Below are positions 44,383-63,960 of a DNA stretch of 64,000 nucleotides, one piece after another; position 1 is the stretch's first letter; every line of letters begins with the position of its first letter. A model generated the notes under the pieces. The model saw nothing but the letters and a program-made list of their open reading frames with translations. It ran no database searches and was not told where the DNA came from. The stretch lies in the NCBI RefSeq assembly GCF_000315625.1, contig NW_005434588.1:38379-102378 (forward strand), in the 5' to 3' direction. This DNA is from Guillardia theta CCMP2712. Its lineage: Eukaryota > Cryptophyceae > Pyrenomonadales > Geminigeraceae. The translations under genes and the position numbers were made by a program.

Positions 44383-45963
44383 TCACTTCTTCTTCTCTCC
44401 CAGCAGAGCAGAAGCGTCAGTAGGGACGGAGTTCTTGACATCCTGCCCCAAAGTCAGCAACTCTGCTCAGCCTTGCCCCTTCATCATACCGATGTGAAGT
44501 TGGTGAACGCAGTGTTCATAGTCTCTCCCCACTCAGCAGCATCCCACGTGACGCTCAGCTCCCCCACGTCCTGCACCCAGAACGGCAGCTCGTCGCCGCT
44601 GGCCGAGTAGAACTCTGGAAGGTACTTGAAGTACCTGAGACAAGAAAGTCAGAAGGATCGTAGACCTCCTGTCACATGTCTACCAGTATCCTCCTCCAAA
44701 AGTGACCACCATCCAGATGATAATCAAGATCACATTTCCCGTGGGAAGCAGCAACATGCCCGAAACTGAGATGACCAGGAAAGCCATTGCCGCATAGAAC
44801 CTGAATGGCAAACGATCAAAACCTTCCCTGTCATGGTAGGAAGCATGATGACGTCACCTTGTGCAAGACCAGGCGAGGAATAGAATGAAGGTCAACACGC
44901 AGAAGGAGGCGAAAAACGATCCAAAAACAACGAGCACGAAGCAAGGGGCCGTGGGCAAGCCGATGATGTCCAGCACATCGCAGAGGGGATACAACATGCA
45001 GCCAATCCCAATGTACATGAAGAGCAACGAGAGAAACGTAAGGTACGCCCTCGGCCGCATCTGCATCGATTCCCTTTCCTCGAGCTCCGCTATGCCTGGA
45101 GACAATCTCAATGACTGTCCGTCGGGTGTGAGGCCGTCAGACCTGCACTGGAAGGCTTCATGAACCCATTGTCCCACAGACTCTTACGGAAATCTTGATC
45201 TCTGCATATCAACACAGCCTGCCGGGATGGGGTGTCAAGAGGCATGGGAGGGCATCGTTCGAGGTTGACCTTCACTTCAGAGAAGATCGCCATGATCACT
45301 CCGATGATGAACAGTGAGTTTCCCACAAGCATCCAGATCGCCACTCCCTCAGCAAAGTCTGGCAGACGGTAACGTGAGACAGCTCGACGTCTCCGCATGA
45401 ACTCACCAGGATGCTCTTTCTGGTAGGTGGCCAAGTTCCCCACAGCTTTGCGCACATTGAACTGCTGCACGTTCGGTCAGGAGAGAGGAGGCAGCCATGA
45501 ATCAGCTACCCCTGACTGAGAAGACGTTGAGTTCTCTCCCATCCCTGCAAGTTCCTCCCCGACAAGAATGTTTCCAGCGCTCTCAGAGCGAGAATAGATG
45601 GACAGGGACACTACAGGCGGACGCACCCTGGCCTGCACCATAGAGCACTCAGTGACCAGGTGACGATGCTGCTGCTCAACAGTGGAGAGAGGGAGGAGGA
45701 AGAAATCGTGCGGCTGCTGAGAGGAAAGATTCTACCAAACAATCACGTCCCTCTCCCAACCTCCGTCAGCCCTCCATGGCAAACAGGAGGACATGGTGGG
45801 AAAGAGGACACATGTCTTGTATCGTTCTCGTCCTCGTTCTTCCTCTCTCCTCTCTCTCTCTTCTCACCTCTGCGCTGCATGCGCTCATGAGCGCCAACAC
45901 CGCCAACGCAGCCATGCGCGCCGATGCCATGGCGAAGAGCCACCTAGTCTCGTTTGCCCTCAT
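44383..45963 (-). CDS. Multi-pass membrane protein with signal peptide
   Basis: Exon 1 (45963-45868) encodes a signal peptide (LFAMASARMAALAVLALMSA). Later exons encode a luminal part (VTECSMVQARVRPPVVSLSI; ESAGNILVGEELAGMGE), a first membrane span (VAIWMLVGNSLFIIGVIMAI near 45330), a short loop, then a cluster of four hydrophobic spans (YLTFLSLLFMYIGIGCMLYP; CFVLVVFGSFFASFCVLTFI; FYAAMAFLVISVSGMLLLP; NVILIIIWMVVTFGGGYWY). The soluble tail ends LLGEKKK before TGA at 44383-44385. The C-terminal span cluster loosely resembles TMEM43-type proteins, but the large luminal domain of that family is missing, so I leave it unassigned. It is divergent from the XPG gene, 216 bases away. Confidence 0.65.
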
Positions 45964-46179
45964 ACAGGATTTAAAAAAGTAAAACTTTGAAACCGTGAAT
46001 GGTCAAAAACATTTCTTCTGAAGTTTGAACTTCAAACTTTCAAAGTTTCAAACTTTGTGCACCCCTCTAAAGGATTCTTTGTGGTTCGATGGTGAAAGCG
46101 GGTGGCTAAGAGCGGCGGGAGGGAGAAGGAGCAGTTGAAGGAGGGGCTACATCTGATCTCTTGAGAGAGACTTGCTGCC
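45964..46179. promoter_or_regulatory. Shared intergenic region between two divergent genes
   Basis: The only 216 bases between the start codons of the membrane protein (minus) and the XPG gene (plus). It contains an interleaved palindromic cluster at 46019-46056 built from gaagtttgaacttcaaactt and caaagtttcaaactttg. This is a plausible bidirectional promoter element, though no factor can be named. Confidence 0.45.
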
Positions 46180-54572
<8,393 letters not shown>

Positions 54573-54883
54573 CATGTCAAACAATAAAGCAGAGTCTTCC
54601 TGCTGCTGGACTGGGGAGGAGGGGAAGGGCTGCTGGTGCTGGTGCTCGCACTCAGTGTCGGACGGGGATCGGATCGGAACTGCCCGGCGGCCCGGCCCGG
54701 CTCAGTTGACTCATGGGAAGTTTGTCGCGCAAGGGAGTAGTTGGTAGGGGTCCTGTCTGCTGAATCAAGAGGGGGTGGGGGGTAGAAATAGAGGGGTTTA
54801 TGCAGTCCAGAAGGAAGGAGCGGTGGGGGGTGGGTAGGGATTGTGGATATAAGGGGAAAATGGCAGAAAAACGACGACTGAGT

Positions 54884-56284
54884 ATGGGATGGTCGCGAAG
54901 AACGATCAAGAGTTTGATGCTGACACATGTCGTCTTACCATCTTGTCTTGCTTTCACAACATCTCCAGGCCTGTCATGCCATCATAACAACAAGTTCAAG
55001 TATACAAGTTCCACTAGTCAGCGTCGCACGCCAGCAGCAAACATTGAGATGCGGACTGTTGATGAGCCGGCGCAATGGTTGAGACATCTAAGAAGTGCAG
55101 TATGCTGCAACCTCTTCCTCCTCTCCTCCTTCATCGCGGATCCTTCCTTTGCACAGCCCGGCATGGCGGTATACGTAGATAAGTTCTGCTTCGAGATCCT
55201 TGACGCTACAAACACCCTCAGGGATACGTTGCTTCCGACTTGTCTGAGCTTGCTCCTGTTAGCAAAGATGGAAAACCTGGACCAATCCTGCTGGTTCCTC
55301 TCTTACAAGCCCAGAGATTGCTTCAGGAAGTAAACGAGAAGGTACGTCGGAGGAGGATGCGAGCAAATGACATAATTCAAGATGCTCAGATCCAGACAGG
55401 CGATGTGAAGCTGCTGAAAGAGGCAGATGTTGTGCTGTCAAAGAGTCCTTTCGTTCCTGTAAAGGAGATGAAGAGGCTGTTCAACCTGTACAGGTGCTGT
55501 CACTTGAAATTTTCTCGCCCTCTCCTCTCATATGAACGCCGTTGCTCTCCACAGTGACAACATTTACATCACCGATCCTTCCCGTAAGAACATGTACCTC
55601 GATGGATCAGCTATGCTGGGCCTCGGGCCCAGCACTTTTGGGTTCGGAACCCTTTCAGTCGGTCAAGGTAGCATGTGAAAGATGCCTGTGCTCGTTGTTG
55701 ACAACTCGCCTCCGGTCCTCAACGTGCAGGAGGAGCCGTGCCTGAGAGCAAAGAGACCCTCAGTTACTTGTGTGTCTTGCTCAGTTGCGATGAGGTTGCT
55801 CACTGATGATGATCAGGTACAGGAATGAGGCGCTGGACAACCTGGATGCCCTCCAGGCAGAGCTAAAGTTCATCCTGAAGCAGGTGAAGGGTTGTTGGAG
55901 CTGTGTTGTGATCAGTTGCATGGCTGTAAGAGGACGTGAGGGGATGGAGGAGCAGGAGGAGCAGGAAGAACAGGAAGAACAGGAGGAGCAGGAGGAGCAG
56001 GAGGAGCAGGAGGAGCAGCTGACGGCAGGAGCAGGGGGAAGCAGGGAAGACAGAGGACATGCAAGATCTGAGGACATACATGAAGGTAATGGAGACTGAA
56101 AGGAACTTTATGATGATTTTCACTCGTCATCTGCAGAAATTGCTGGACAGTTTTGACAAGTATCTCAAGACACTACCCGAGGTGATGAGGGACAACGGAG
56201 GGGTAGTCGTTGTAGGGCTGACCAGCAAGTTTTCTGCAGGCTGATGTGGGGCAGGCGAGCAGATATGCGGACATGAAGAAGTAG
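54884..56284 (+). CDS. Plastid (thylakoid lumen) protein with three-part leader
   Basis: Eight exons join in phase: 54884-55168, 55222-55493, 55555-55667, 55730-55769, 55817-55883, 56056-56085, 56137-56181 and 56240-56284, giving 298 residues. The leader starts MGWSRRTIKSLMLTHVVLPS and reads CLA|FTTSP, a signal peptide with Phe at +1 as in cryptophyte and other red-derived plastid targeting. A Ser/Thr/Arg-rich transit part follows, then a second hydrophobic stretch (NLFLLSSFIADPSFA|QPG) with a thylakoid-peptidase AxA-type site. The mature part (~200 residues) is mostly helical (LQAQRLLQEVNEKVRRRRM; EALDNLDALQAELKFILKQ; LLDSFDKYLKTLPEADVGQA). Function unknown; a four-helix lumen protein of a photosystem is a guess. 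The exact start among Met codons is uncertain. Confidence 0.75.
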
Positions 56285-56600
56285 AAGGAAAGAGAGATAA
56301 AGATATCGTGATTGGAATGATGACGATGATGATGAAACCATGATGATGGAGATGGAGGAGGAGCTGGTGGTGGTGATGATGGTGATGGTGATGGAGATAG
56401 TGTAAAGAAATAGCGATAGCAAGAACATTGTCGCACATTTATCACATCTGCACATGATTGTAGCTCTTACATCATCCTCTGCTCCTCCATTAAGAAGGAA
56501 GTTGGCAAGTCAGACGTCCTTTCAAACTCCTCGTCCTCTTCCTCTTGTCGTTGCCGTTGCCAACTTCGTTCCCCTCCCCTATCACCCCCTCCGCGAGATA

Positions 56601-56644
<44 letters not shown>

Positions 56645-57220
56645 TATCAGCTCTTCTTCGTCCTCAGAAAGTCATTCCTCTGTCTCCGACAGCACCGGCT
56701 CCTCGTCCTGCAGTGGGGAAGGGATCGACGTTCTTTCGCTCCCTGCTCGATCTGTTGGTCTTTCTCAAATTCTTCTTCCTCCCTCTGGCCGGCCTCTGAG
56801 TCAGCGCCTTCTCTCCTCCTGCTCCTCGAGGTCACTTGGCAGATGCTGCTGCTCACGAACGAACCTGACGGTTGAAGCTGAAGCTCTCCGGAGGCTCCGG
56901 TGGGCAGCTGGTGGAGGGAGAGAGCTTGAGTACAGACGCCACAGGAGGAGAAAGACGAGAGGAAGGGAGGAGAGGAAAGAGAGGGGGAGGGGAGGGCAGA
57001 GTGGAGAGGGAGGGAGGGAGGGAGGGAGGGATGCGCAAGTAGACGAGGAAAAAGGCAGGGATGAAGAGAAATGCGGGGGAGAGCAGAGGGCAGAGGAAGA
57101 AGAGCGAGCAAGGAAAGTTTGCATGTCAAACCCTGAGGTTGTTGGTGGTTGTAGAAATTGTAGTTGTGGATGAGCAGGTGATGGAGGAGGCGAAAGGTGG
57201 GGAGAAATTGGAGGAGGAGC

Positions 57221-57221
<1 letters not shown>

Positions 57222-57281
<60 letters not shown>
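57222..57281. repeat. (GAT)n trinucleotide microsatellite
   Basis: Twenty tandem gat units on the plus strand, within an intron or 3' flank of the minus-strand acidic gene. Confidence 0.95.
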
Positions 57282-57284
<3 letters not shown>

Positions 57285-57381
57285 TTATTCGACCTGCTGT
57301 GGTTTCTCAGGTGCTTCAGTTTGTTCTGATTTCTTGAGAAACGTTGATGAGCGTCTTGAGGTGAAGAAGGATAAGTTACCT

Positions 57382-59953
57382 GCTGCCATGCTATCCGTTC
57401 CTTATGCTCCTCCCACTGTCTGACTCGTGACGTCTGCGGTTGACCGATGATTTGCCTCATCTACATCATGACCATTACTGCCTCCTCCTCCTCCTCCTCC
57501 TCCTCCTCCTCCTCCTCCTCCTCCTCCTCCTCCTCCTCCTTCTCCATTCTTTCTACTTCTCTAGCGCCTCCACATGGGTTCAAACCTGAAAAGGCAGCAA
57601 TTTCTTCTTGTAGCGGTCAAGGTTGGAGTCTGACTCTTCAGTTTTCTTCTCCTCTTCCTTCTTGGGCAGCTGTTTCAGCCACCTGTTTCACGTCAGAGTA
57701 CAACAGAGCTGAATGTAGTCAGGGGGAGAGATTCAATGGCGATGGTCCGCGATGAGTGAAGGGAGGGAGGAGGGAGTGAGACACTGAAGATGATGGAGGT
57801 GATGAAGGTATAGAAAAGAAGGGAAAGGGTGCAAGAGAAAGGAGGAAAGCTGAGGAGGAGCGCAGCAGGGGTGGCACGAGGAGATATGGTGGTTGAGGAG
57901 GAGTGGGAGATATCTGTAGGAGGAGAGGAGGCAAGAGGAAGAGGAGGTCAGGAGGAGGTCAGGAGGAGGTCAGGAGGTCAGGAGGAGGTCAGGAGGTCAG
58001 GAGGTCAGGAGGAGACCTTGCGGAGGCAAAGGAGGTGGGCAATCCGTGAGCTCTCATCTCAAGTGCTTCTTCATTGGAGTTGTCGACGTTGATTGCGAAG
58101 GGAGCGAGCTCTTCCATCTGTCCGAGAAATGGTGAAAGGGAGTAGGAGGAGGAGTAGGAGGAGTAGGAGGGAGAGGGAGAGGGAGAGGGAGAGGGAGTGG
58201 AAGGAAGATGGGGAGGTATGTGAGAGGAAGGAGTTGGAAGAGGAGGGCTGGTACCGTAAGAGCGTCTTGGATGGCTCTTGTTCCATTTTCTATCCTCTCT
58301 CGCTGCAGCAGTTGTTCGCGTTCCTCCTGAGCTTCCCTGCGAGGAGGGAATGATGCAGATGGAGGAGCGCAGGGAAGGGAAGGGAGGAGGTAATGTCCGT
58401 CAGGAGGGGAAAAGAGGATATGAATGGGTAGTAGATGGTACGAGCAGGAGGAAAGGAGACAGGAAGGATTAGGACGACAGTCAGCATTTCAGAGGAGGAG
58501 AGGCCTTGCTCACCGGAGATCGGCTGGAATAGGAGCCTCTTCTTCTTTGTACAGCGTCATTTCCTGGGGGAAAGTCCAAGATCCCTGTTGGGAGAAGTGA
58601 GCATGAAAAATAATGTTGGGATTTCACGTTTTGACCTCCTGGTATTGCTCTATCAATCTCGCATCGTCTTTCTTGAGATCCCCTGCCAGTCTCATCCCAT
58701 CTTCACTCTCCTCTTCATCCCATGGCGTCTTCTCATCTTGAAATTCCAACGCTCCTTGCTGAGGAAACTTGTGAACAAACAGCACCTTTCATCATTTGTA
58801 GACTTACCACCTGCACATTTTCTATCGCTCTCATTTCATTCTCCTCCTGCCTCTTCATTTCCAATCTCATCTGCTCTCGCTCGATCAGACCGTCGACGAT
58901 TCTTTGCTCTCTTTCTTGCGCCGTCTCCTCCATGAGATCGTAGGCTCTGTTCTTGGGAGGAGCAATCAGTCCTGCATGTACGTCATTGGGCGCTCCTGAC
59001 CACACAGAGCTAACGTTGGAACGCCGACATGGCAGGAGAGTCGTCAAAAGCTTGCGGATAGGTGGGACGAGGAAACAGAGCATGGTCAGGAGGCTCTTTG
59101 ATTTCTTCATCATCTACATCAATCTGCCCAAAAGCTTTCCCTGCCAGAGGAGTGGGATCGAACGCCTGCTCTTGTACATGCTCCTGTTGCTCCTCCTCTA
59201 CTCTCTCCTCGGTCCTGTCAGCTACCGGACCCATCAGACGTCAGTGATACGTACAGGATCTCTACCTGCTTTTCCCTCGGCCAGCGATCTCTTGGGATGG
59301 AAGCGGTTGGAAGGAGCCGCCTCCTTCAAAATCTTGAGGTGATCGCTGTGTGACACCGGTTTTCTCCTCCTCAGCAGCTCTTTGAACTTGAACAGGTTGA
59401 GCTCCCTGACCTTCACCTCGGAAGACTCTTCTTCAGCATCGGGGTTGAGAAAGTCCTTGAGCTCTCCGTTCCTGTGGAATATCTGCTGGTTGGTGAACAA
59501 GGGGCCCTGCGCCCCTTCCACCGGCTCATTGGCTGACGACCATGAAAACACTTCAGGCGAGCTCAGCCTTTCATCCATCAACTCCTCGTACATCTGGTCT
59601 ATATCGTTCTCTTCAGTATTCTCAAGCACTTCATTCATCTCGTTCAGTCTCTCAACGAACTCAGGGTCGTCTTCCGAAGCATCATCGTCGTCCAGGTCCT
59701 GACTGTTGGGTCCCACGTAGAAGGAAGAAAGGTTCTGTGCGCTTAAGTTGAAGTAGCGGGCGTAGCTCCTGTTGAAGACTGTTGCTACTTGCCACATCAT
59801 CTTACGGTCTGTCATCGTCAAAGGTAAATCCACTCCGAACATCTCCTCGAAGCTTGATCGGTTCCGCCCCCGCTCCGTCCTCATCGCATCCACGCTGACA
59901 AGGAGCCCAAAGAGCGAGATGGTGGCGAGAAATTGTAAACTCTTTCTTGTCAT
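57382..59953 (-). CDS. Acidic ER-targeted multi-exon protein, unknown family
   Basis: Exon 1 (59953 to about 59252) starts with a signal peptide (MTRKSLQFLATISLFGLLVS, VDA) and is strongly acidic (QDLDDDDASEDDPEFVERLN). Later exons with good splice sites read GKAFGQIDVDDEEIKEPPDH (~59150), YDLMEETAQEREQRIVDGLI (~58930), EFQDEKTPWDEEESEDGMRL (~58740), MTLYKEEEAPIPADLR (~58560), EAQEERE with LLQRERIENGTRAIQDALT (~58340), MEELAPFAINVDNSNEEALE (~58120), WLKQLPKKEEEKKTEESDSN (~57670) and TSRVRQWEEHKERIAWQQ (~57430). It is a long, charged, mostly helical protein. The 3' end is not found; coding-like fragments continue to about 56.6 kb. I do not recognise the family. Confidence 0.6.
57480..57543. 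repeat. (CTC)n microsatellite
   Basis: About 20 tandem ctc units, within an intron of the minus-strand acidic gene between the exons near 57430 and 57670. Confidence 0.95.
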
Positions 59954-60189
59954 GTCCTATCCCTCACAAGACCACCGACTCTTGACACTGCTTTCCTCTT
60001 CGTCGTTCAGAGCTCCCTTCATCACGCCTCCTCCATTATCTCATTGCTCTTCTGCTGCTTCACCACCACCTCTTGATTCCTCCTCCTCCTCCTCCTCCTC
60101 CTCCTCCTCCTCCTCCTCATCTCCCTCGATGCGCCTGCTCAGTGCCATTTCAACCTCTGCCTTCAGGCCATGCGTGTTGATGAACTAAT

Positions 60190-60647
60190 AAAACTTCTCT
60201 GCCTTTTATATTTTATTTATGCAATTCTGAGGGGAGCTTGTATTGATGACCTCAAGGTACCCTCGACATGATCTTGAAGATCTTGCCCCTGCACAGCGAT
60301 GTTTCTGGGAAGTCCATTGACCAACAGGGAAACTTCCAGCCATAGACACACAGGGAACTTCCTCTAAGTTACCAGCAAACTAGTTTCATCTTTATAGCAC
60401 CATGATCTCTTCCTTCCTTCGAGGAAGAGCATTCCCAAGAAGCATCGGCATTGGTCATTGCAAGTGCAGAAGTGGCATGTCAGAGCCGCAGGACATTCCA
60501 AATGATATCGACAGTTGGTTTCCGTCATGTCGCCCTCTCCATGAACATAAATTTCTCGAACCCGGATAGTGTCAAATATACTGAGGATGCATCTGTTTTT
60601 GTTTGAAAAAGAAATGAACAACAAGCTGCATGTCATGCGGCTGTAAA
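60190..60647. other. Gene-free spacer
   Basis: No supportable exon. A minus-strand frame at 60364-60636 has a Cys cluster (CHFCTCNDQCRCF) but no splice partner or homology. It is probably the 3' flank of the gene ending at 60648. Confidence 0.35.
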
Positions 60648-61582
60648 CTAGGACTTTCTTCCTTGAAACTGCCTTTCTCTCATGGAAGCGAGGTACTCCT
60701 TCAGATTAGCGTCAGCAAACCTCATGGAGGTACCTCCCCCTTCACCTGTTCTCCTTTCATCTTCGTGATCTGAGCTTGATCCCATCGCCACCCCACCTTG
60801 TTCGTGTCAACTTCTTTGCGGCAAGACGTCAGCTCGAAGCATCGCATGCGCTCGTCCTCTGACCTTCTCCCTTCAGGCTCAGGGCAGATGATCTACCAAA
60901 GGGTGAGTAACGCTTGCCTCTAGTTGGAGTAACTCATGCACAATTGCCTTACTTCCTTGCCGATCTTGGCTTGATATACAGCAAGTTGCTATCCCTTTCT
61001 TCCTTTCTAGGAACCCGCGCCGACATCAAAGCCTTGGGAAGTAAGAGGAGTGAGAACAGGTACAGCAGCTGTCATGTATCCTTACCCGTGATGGGTTTGA
61101 TCGCATTTCAATAGCCTGTGTACATGAACTTGTTACAAAGAAATCTCAGAAGTTGCAGACTTGATGACAACCTTCTGCACTTTTTCAGCGACCTGATATG
61201 CCCTGCGATGCCTTTGCCTCACACTGTCCTTTTTCCTATCTTCATCCCTCCTAGCCAGCACGGCTCTGTCTCGTTTGGAGGGACCTTGATGCAACTACAT
61301 TGCGGCTGAGTACATCACACACAAAAGTCTTCATCGAACCTTTGTTATCCCTCCATTCCTGAAGGCTTTCATTATCCTCTTCTCCTCCTCGTCCAGAGGG
61401 AGCCACTTCTGCAGCTTCTTCAGCAAGCCCCCTCCTCGTAATCGCAGCACAAAGACAGTGTTGCATCCAGCGATAGCAGTCTGATCAGCATGAACGATGT
61501 CTACACCATTGAACGCAAGGTGAGCCATCAACAGCAGTCCAGCGATCCTTGACATGCAAACCCTGTCCCTTCTCAGGATCAT
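60648..61582 (-). CDS. Secreted small protein with LRLRGG motif after the signal peptide
   Basis: Exon 1 (61582-61340, 81 codons) has a basic start and a hydrophobic core (SRIAGLLLMAHLAFNGVDIV, HADQ), then GCNTVFVLRLRGGGLLKKLQ and KWLPLDEEEKRIMKAFRN. Downstream coding-like exons are at ~61250-61193 (RDEDRKKDSVRQRHRRAYQ) and ~60900-60648 (RMRCFELTSCRKEVDTNK, then MRFADANLKEYLASMRERQF and GRKS with TAG at 60648-60650). Junction phases between exon 1 and exon 2 are unresolved. The LRLRGG string equals the ubiquitin C-terminus, but nothing else here resembles ubiquitin. Destination (outside, ER or plastid) is unclear. Confidence 0.5.
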
Positions 61583-61928
61583 GGTGATCTATCGAGCAGA
61601 GGAGGGAAGAGACAGGCACAAGGAGCAATGCGTGAGGTGTCTGGATGAGTTGACTTGTCTTCTCGTCATCATCTCTCCTTCTTGTCCCGCTATCCCCCTG
61701 CCCCGCATTGCGGCCGCATCTCCCCACGACCGCAGGTCCTCATACCCACTCAGACCGCTACACATCATCACCCTCATTTCCTGTATCTCTTCGAGTTGTA
61801 CCTTTCATGGCGGCGCGACGGTGCGGGATGCGGGGGATGCGACAAGGGCGGTGACAGAGATGAAGATGTGCTGAGGGAGAAGAGGTGAAGGTACCTTGAT
61901 GACTTGCCCATCTCTTGGTCCTGAATCA

Positions 61929-63960
61929 ATGGCTGAAGGATGCTTCACCGGTCCTGACCCTGTCCTGGCTACCTGTAGTGCATTGGTCTTGGTGAGTTTC
62001 ATAGATTTATGTGAGACCTTCTCTCTTCGATGGAGTTGTTTTGATGATTGCTCTGATACACCTTCCCCTTTCTAGAAACTTGTGAAGACCATGAAGACCA
62101 TCTCTAGTGGAGGAGAGTTTCAGCAAGTCCCGTACTCTGACGGTAACTGAACTCTGTGCCTGTGGTATGTCTTGCATCTCGATTCTGACTGCTCCTGGAC
62201 GCAGGGCTGGTTTACAACACGAGGACGAAGAAGACTACACATGAGGTGAAAGATGAGGACTGTTGTACCATTCCGTGTCTGATGGGCGCTGGGTCGTTTG
62301 TAGCAAGCATTCTTCAAGCTGGGAGGGAAAAGTCCTCCTGCTCCGAACATTCGACTCATGTCAGATCTCCTGCTTTGCTGTCAATCGTACCCATTGACAA
62401 GCTTTCAGATGTCATGATGTCTTTGAAGGGAACGACAAAAGAGAAGTACGGGCGCTGGGTACCCGATCGATGGAGCATGATGTTTTTGTTGTAGATAGTC
62501 ATCTCTGGAGATATGACATGGTCCGACACTTTAAATGTGTTACATGAATCGTATGGAAGGGTGATGAAGAGATTCTGATGATGGCGATGATGACGATGTT
62601 GACTTTCACTTGTACAGCCGACGGTCTTCGAATATCAGAACCAGTTCTACAAGATGGGTGGGAAAGAGTCGTTCCCGCTAGTGATCACGGCTGATCGACT
62701 TGACAGAGCGGGTAGACGACGAGGACAAGTTCCTCAAGTTTTGCATCCTGCTGGAAAACTCAGCTCTGCATGTGAGAGGATGGTGACGTCTGTGAAGGAC
62801 AAGGCGAGCTGAATGCCGTTGCTTGCAGAACAAGGAGCCTTCAAGGGAAGTTTTCGTGAGGTTCTGGGACAAGAAGGTATTGACTTTACTCCTTTCACAT
62901 GGTCGATGTATTGAGATTGAATCATAACAGCCGGCGACGGTTCAATCTCCATCGGATCAGATGAAGAATGTCTGGTTGTCTTCATCTCAAACTCTGTCTC
63001 ATCAGTGCTCGCAACAGTCCATGTCTGGACCAGTTGATACTGGCGAGCCCTGGAGCTCTGGCCTCTTTTCATGCTCCGGAGGTTTTCTAGACTTGCTACA
63101 AGTGAGTTTAGATGCCGATCCTGTTGTCTCGTCTGAGATCTCATCGCCTCTCAGGCTTGTTTCTGCCCTTGTCTGCCGTACGCCGCCATCTCGGCAAGCC
63201 TCGGTCAGAGCTATCGGTGAAGTTTGTGCTTATGTGGCGAAATAGCGCCTTGAGACATGTTGACTATTCCTGTCTCTACGAACAGGTCGAGCTGTTTGTG
63301 CCGCGTGTTCGGTTCCAGTCCGATGACCCTCTTGTTGAGACAGAAATTCCGACGAACACACCAGGTGAAATATTGCTGTCTGTTGAGTTTGTTGGATGCT
63401 GACAAGTGGTGGAGATCTCTGAAAGAAATTCTCACGACATCGTCGCCTCATGGTCTTGTTTCTCTTGTTGTCTGGTTTGGTCGCAAACGAATTGAGAGAC
63501 GATGCAGCTGCTGTGAACCTTGTGCTCTCGTTCAGATGCAACGACATCTGAAGGAGAAAGGGTCGGATGACACCAACGGCAAGGAAGATGAGGTTTGTTG
63601 ACATGTTGACATGTTGACACAATCCTGCTGACTTTGTCTCAGGAGAGCGCTAGCCATGCCTGGGAGGCTCCGCTTTGTTGCGATATTCGGGATAGCCAAT
63701 CGTGCATTAGATGTTTGTTCGTGTGTTGTCAGATGAGGCCTTGACAACGCACTCTTGTCTCAGGGTTGACAGCCTGCTTTTGTAGCCCTTGTGTGTTCGG
63801 TAGGGTGCGAAATATCATGTTGCAAGGTAGGGGAGAGAAGCATCTGCTGCCAAGCTGAGGAGCTTCACAGGCGATGAGAAGAAGATCAATCGAACCAGTT
63901 GTCTCCTGTACTTCTGCTGCATGTGTTCGCCGATGCTCTATGGGATGATTGGTATGACGT

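Noticed and set aside
44383-45963. Assignment as TMEM43
   Set aside because: Only the C-terminal span cluster is similar; the long luminal domain between the first and second spans is missing.
60364-60636. Cys-rich minus-strand mini-protein
   Set aside because: It has no signal peptide, splice partner or recognisable pattern, and most likely lies in the 3' flank of the neighbouring gene.
61340-61582. Ubiquitin or ubiquitin-fusion gene suggested by LRLRGG
   Set aside because: The preceding ~50 residues are a signal peptide and short linker with none of ubiquitin's other conserved residues.
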